DNA of 64,000 nt, from assembly GCF_017654505.1 (NCBI RefSeq), contig NC_054538.1, forward strand, positions 24,289,783 to 24,353,782, given 5' to 3'. Of the stretch, positions 60,615 to 64,000 are shown piece after piece; the first letter of the stretch is position 1, and the number at the start of each line of letters is the position of its first letter. Both the position numbers and the translations under genes were made by a program. The stretch is from Polyodon spathula. Taxonomy: Eukaryota; Chordata; Actinopteri; Acipenseriformes; Polyodontidae. Below the pieces are notes generated by a model that saw only the letters and a list, made by a program, of their open reading frames with translations, made no database searches and was not told the origin of the DNA.

Positions 60615-61785
60615 TTAAGCTGGTTGTATCAAAGAGCCATGCATCTCTGCCACATATACCTTTCACTCAACTAAAGGGTTTTAGGGTCACACAAGACACT
60701 ACCAAGGGAGTATGTTCAAAAGCTGGCTATTTGTTAATGTAAACGTAATTTAAGTTTAAATTTGTATGTGAAAATGCTGTTTATAATTGTGTGTGCATTC
60801 AATAGTGGGAATAGCTTTATTTTTTTTATTTCACATGAGCTCTGCTGATAATATAATAAAAAGACCTCTTTAAACGTCAAACAACATTTTTTTTTTAGTA
60901 GCTTGATTTTACTAAACTACCAAAAACTTAGACCATTCCACCGTAAAAATAAATAAATAAATCACAGCATAATTTTCATTATAAAAAGGCTTGACATTTT
61001 CTGCATTCAGATTGGCTGCTGGCATTCCAACGGTTAAAGCAGTACAACCAATGGTTCGGACCCCACTTCATTGATGCATTAAGATCAAAGCACATCTGGG
61101 TCAAGCTTTTTAAAATGTATTTCACAGCCATTACAGCTATTGGTTAAGAGCTACGGGCCACTGAGATAGATATTAAGGTTTTTTTTTTCATAATTATTCA
61201 TCAGTCTAACACGTCACAAAGTAAATGGAATTTTACACATTGAAAATGTCAATCAATCGATCAATAACTGAGCCAGAGTTTCTGGAGCAATGGTGGTGAG
61301 AGCAAATTTAAAAGGTGCAGTGTTGGATTATTGTTGGAGAAAAGCAATTAAAAAATGTACACACCAATGTGTACTGTCTAAAACATACAAGTAGGCAGTT
61401 TTGCTTTTACATTTTTGTAGTTTTCCTTTTTAGAAAAACAATACATTCAAGCTGCAGTATATTATTAAATAAATATATAAGGAAAAACATTTGCATATCT
61501 CCAAAGTGAAACAAACAATTCATTCAGCAGCAATAAGCCAATTTGTAGTCCTGTACAGCCAAAAGTATAGTGACTATTTTGCATTTGTGGAAGGATGCAT
61601 TCAATAAAGAATAATTTAAATTTAAAATCTAGCATTTTGTTAGTTTTTTTTTTTTTTTTTTTTTCTAAAATACTAATTTAGCCATTGTTATAAGTGCAAT
61701 AACACAATGGAAGGCTTGGGTGGTACCGATACAACCCACTTTCTCCTGTGGTTGAAGGAGCTTGCCTGCACTGTTTCCAGAATAT
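60615..61785. other. Unassigned sequence
   Basis: AT-rich, with T runs at 61181-61188 and 61645-61664. Nothing recognised. Confidence 0.5.
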
Positions 61786-61787
61786 AA

Positions 61788-62230
61788 AGGCCCTTTCACA
61801 CCGAACTGGGTTCTGGCTACCCGGGTCACAATCCCACGTAGTGTGAAACCACAAACCTCAGGATGCTGGTCGACACACTTTGACCCAGATTGAGTGAGAC
61901 AAAATCAGTTTGTAAGCCAACGAATTAACAAACAGTCACGCCTCCATGAAGATTTAACTTCCGCAAGGAACATTTCTGTTGATTGAGATGCATCATGAGC
62001 CAGACTGCAAGATTGAAGAAACATTTGCTATAATCAACATTTGGACTGATGATTCAGTCCAGAGAAGCTTGGATGGAAGCGTTCGTAACAAAATGCTTCT
62101 GTGCCATTGATTGGTACAGCATGCTAGTATAAAAGTGGCTTAACAAACCATTACTGTTTATTGTAGTCAAAATATTCAAACCTGTGATGTCTTACCGGTG
62201 GAGATAGTGACATTGTGCCTCTATCTCCAC
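61788..62230 (+). mobile_element. PIF/Harbinger-type fragment with Myb/SANT-like domain
   Basis: The left end AGGCCCTTTCACACCG at 61788, preceded by TAA, looks like a Harbinger terminal repeat. From an ATG near 61989 the frame reads ETFAIINIWTDDSVQRSLDG then SVRNK. This matches the first helix region of the Myb/SANT-like proteins encoded by Harbinger elements and their domesticated relatives (W-x-D-x-x-(I/V)-Q-x-x-L-x-G-x-x-R-N-K). The frame then stops. The nuclease and the right terminus are not seen. Confidence 0.6.
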
Positions 62231-62231
62231 A

Positions 62232-62795
62232 AGCAATACTGCTGATAAGTATCTATTCATTTTCTAAATTACAGTTTCTCTTTACTGTATGGCTTCCCAT
62301 TTTATTTGTGCTTGTCTGTTGTGATCACCCCATATTGCTAAGGGAATTCTAGAAACTCTGTATCCCCTTCTGCATAAAAAGACAGGCTATAAAGTTATAA
62401 ATAACAAATATAAAAAGTTAAAAATCTACATTTAAAATGTTCTGGAAATCAAGTCTCAATTGTGGTATAAAATGGTTATTATTCATTATGTACAGAGAAC
62501 TGCCCCACTCATGACCAGGACGTTTTTAGCCCTCCTGCTCATTCGCTGGATAATTCTCGGTTCACAACGAAGATTCCATACATAATGTCTGTATATCCTG
62601 TGACAGCTTTCCAATTCTGGATGCTAGTTCTGAATACAAATCTCTAAAATACCATTTAAGTCTGCTTTAGATATTTTAGATTCAGCTTTTAACATGGAAG
62701 TAGCCTACAGTACATCAGGTTACTAGTAAACAATTCTTCATAACTGTTCTAGTTGGATTTCCTCATGTAACATTATTTAAATATCCTCACTACAC
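62232..62795. other. Unassigned sequence
   Basis: Nothing recognised. Confidence 0.5.
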
Positions 62796-62797
62796 TA

Positions 62798-64000
62798 CAG
62801 TGGCTCTCAAAAGTAATCACTCCTCTTGGACTTTTCTACATTTTATTGTGTTACAACATGGAATCAAAATGGATTTAATTGGGAGTTTTTGCCACTGATC
62901 AACACAAAAAAAGTCCATAATGTCAAAGTGAAAAATAAAATCTACAAATTGTTCTAAATTAATTACAAATATAAAACAGAAAATAATTGATTGCATAAGT
63001 ATTCACCCGCTTTGCTATGACACACCTAAATAAGCTCTGGTGCAACCAGTTGTCTAGAAGTCACATAATTAGTTGAATGAAGTCCACTTGTGTGCAATTA
63101 AGGTGTTACACATGATTTCAGGTTAAATACAGTCTCTGCGAGGTCCCACAGTTGGTTAGTACATTTCCTAACAAAAACTACATCATGAAGACGAAGGAAC
63201 ATTCAAAGTAAATCCGGAATAATGTTCTTCAAAAGCACCAATCAGGGGTAGGATATAAGAACATTTCCAAGGCATTGAATATCCCCTAGAGCACAGTAAA
63301 GTCCATTATTAAGAAATGGAGAGAATATGGCACAACTGTGAATCTGTCTAGAACAGGCCGTCCTCAAAAACTAAGTATCCGGACAAGAAGGACACTAGTC
63401 AGGGAGGCCACCAAGAGGCCTATGGCAACTTGTGACAGGGTCTTATTCGGGTCACATGTGCGGGTCGCCGCTGTTCAAGCATACAGAGAGACAGACGTGG
63501 TGTTGTTGAAAACTCCGGCACAGGCACGCAGGATTTATTAACAAAAACAGAAAACGAAAGTAAAATGAAGGTGGTCATGTGACGTTACCAGCGATGGTAA
63601 AGCACAGAGGACAAGTACAGCAAGCTGTACAAAAAGTGTAAAATAAAACAGAGTACAACAAACTATAAATCAAAAGGTGCCGTGAAAACGGCAGGCCTTG
63701 CATCAGCTAAACAATTAATTAACTATTAACAATTAACACAAAAACATACAATAAACTACATATTTCCATGTGCAAGGCTTAATCTTTGTCACACAACTCT
63801 AAAGAAATTACAGTCTTCCACGGTTGAGCTGGGAGACACTGTGCATACAGCAACAATAGCCCGGGTGCTTCACAAAACTGGCCTTTATGGGAGAGTGGCA
63901 AAAAGAAAGCCATTGTTGAAAAAACCTCACATCAAATCTCGGCTAGAGTTTGCCAGAAGGCATGTGGGAGACTCTGAGACCAAGTGGAAGAAGATTCTAT
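62798..64000 (+). mobile_element. Tc1-like transposon, interrupted by LTR, runs off window
   Basis: It starts CAGTGGCTCTCAAAAGTAAT after TA (62796-62797). The transposase begins at about 63186 (ATGAAGACGAAGGAACATTC), with stops in the helix-turn-helix region. It continues as SIIKKWREYGTTVNLSRTGR, then REATKRPMAT. There a solo LTR (63431-63793) splits it. After the LTR it resumes at LKKLQSSTVELGDTV and runs through HKTGLYGRVAKRKPLL to the window end, just before the first catalytic aspartate. The join is exact once the CAACT duplication is removed, so the LTR inserted after the Tc1. Confidence 0.93.
63431..63793 (-). mobile_element. Short solo LTR nested in Tc1, target duplication CAACT
   Basis: It begins TGTGACAGGGTC and ends CTTTGTCACA, 363 bp, bracketed by exact CAACT copies (63426-63430 and 63794-63798). 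On the minus strand it starts TGTGACAAAG and carries GTTAATAAATCCTGCG near its 3' end, a good polyadenylation signal, so the minus orientation is preferred. It is the shortest LTR in the window and has no adjacent internal region. Confidence 0.87.

Overview
The window reads as vertebrate nuclear DNA: AT-rich, full of microsatellites, and dense in interspersed repeats. No intact protein-coding host gene, rRNA, tRNA gene or CRISPR array is visible. The repeats point to a ray-finned fish. There are several Tc1-like transposons of fish families, a CR1/L2-type LINE with an 8-bp TTCTTATG tail, a tRNA-derived SINE, hAT, piggyBac, pogo and Harbinger remnants, and short LTRs. From memory, the SINE and LINE tail resemble sturgeon-type (Acipenseriformes) repeats. 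This is an inference that could not be tested here.

The only recognisable host gene is a decayed copy of PRIM2 (DNA primase large subunit) on the minus strand between about 11.4 and 15.2 kb. One exon (11422-11607) is unmistakable, keeps both splice sites and is broken by two in-frame stops. A second (14099-14171) joins it in the correct phase. Two weaker collinear segments lie further upstream in the gene. A solo LTR sits in the intron between the two clear exons. An unprocessed, exon-intron copy with stops fits the loss of one duplicate after gene or genome duplication.

The rest is a layered mobile-element landscape. Six LTRs stand alone. Each has terminal TG..CA-like ends (one shows TA at its start) and an exact 5-bp target duplication: 6229-6798 GGAAT, 13012-13608 CCAAC, 17506-18261 AAGAC, 36963-37558 CATGG, 56055-56814 AGGAC and 63431-63793 CAACT. 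A seventh copy (47065-47276) is partial. No internal gag-pol region accompanies any of them, so recombination between LTRs has apparently removed the coding parts. Two LTRs landed inside Tc1-like transposase genes. Other elements with verified ends are a piggyBac copy at 27117-28133 (TTAA), a pogo/Tigger copy at 50752-51442 (TA), a Tc1/mariner MITE at 42117-42540 (TA) and a hAT at 58049-59731 (8-bp GTCACAGT).

Layout: 0-10 kb holds a foldback element, microsatellites, a solo LTR and retroviral-like integrase/envelope debris. 11-15 kb holds the PRIM2 relic. 16-21 kb holds a solo LTR and Tc1. 21-30 kb is mostly unassigned apart from the piggyBac copy. 30-41 kb is transposon-rich with nested insertions. 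42-51 kb holds a MITE, SINE, LINE, hAT and pogo. 51-56 kb is quiet. 56-64 kb holds a solo LTR, a hAT, a Harbinger fragment and a Tc1 with a nested LTR that runs off the window end.
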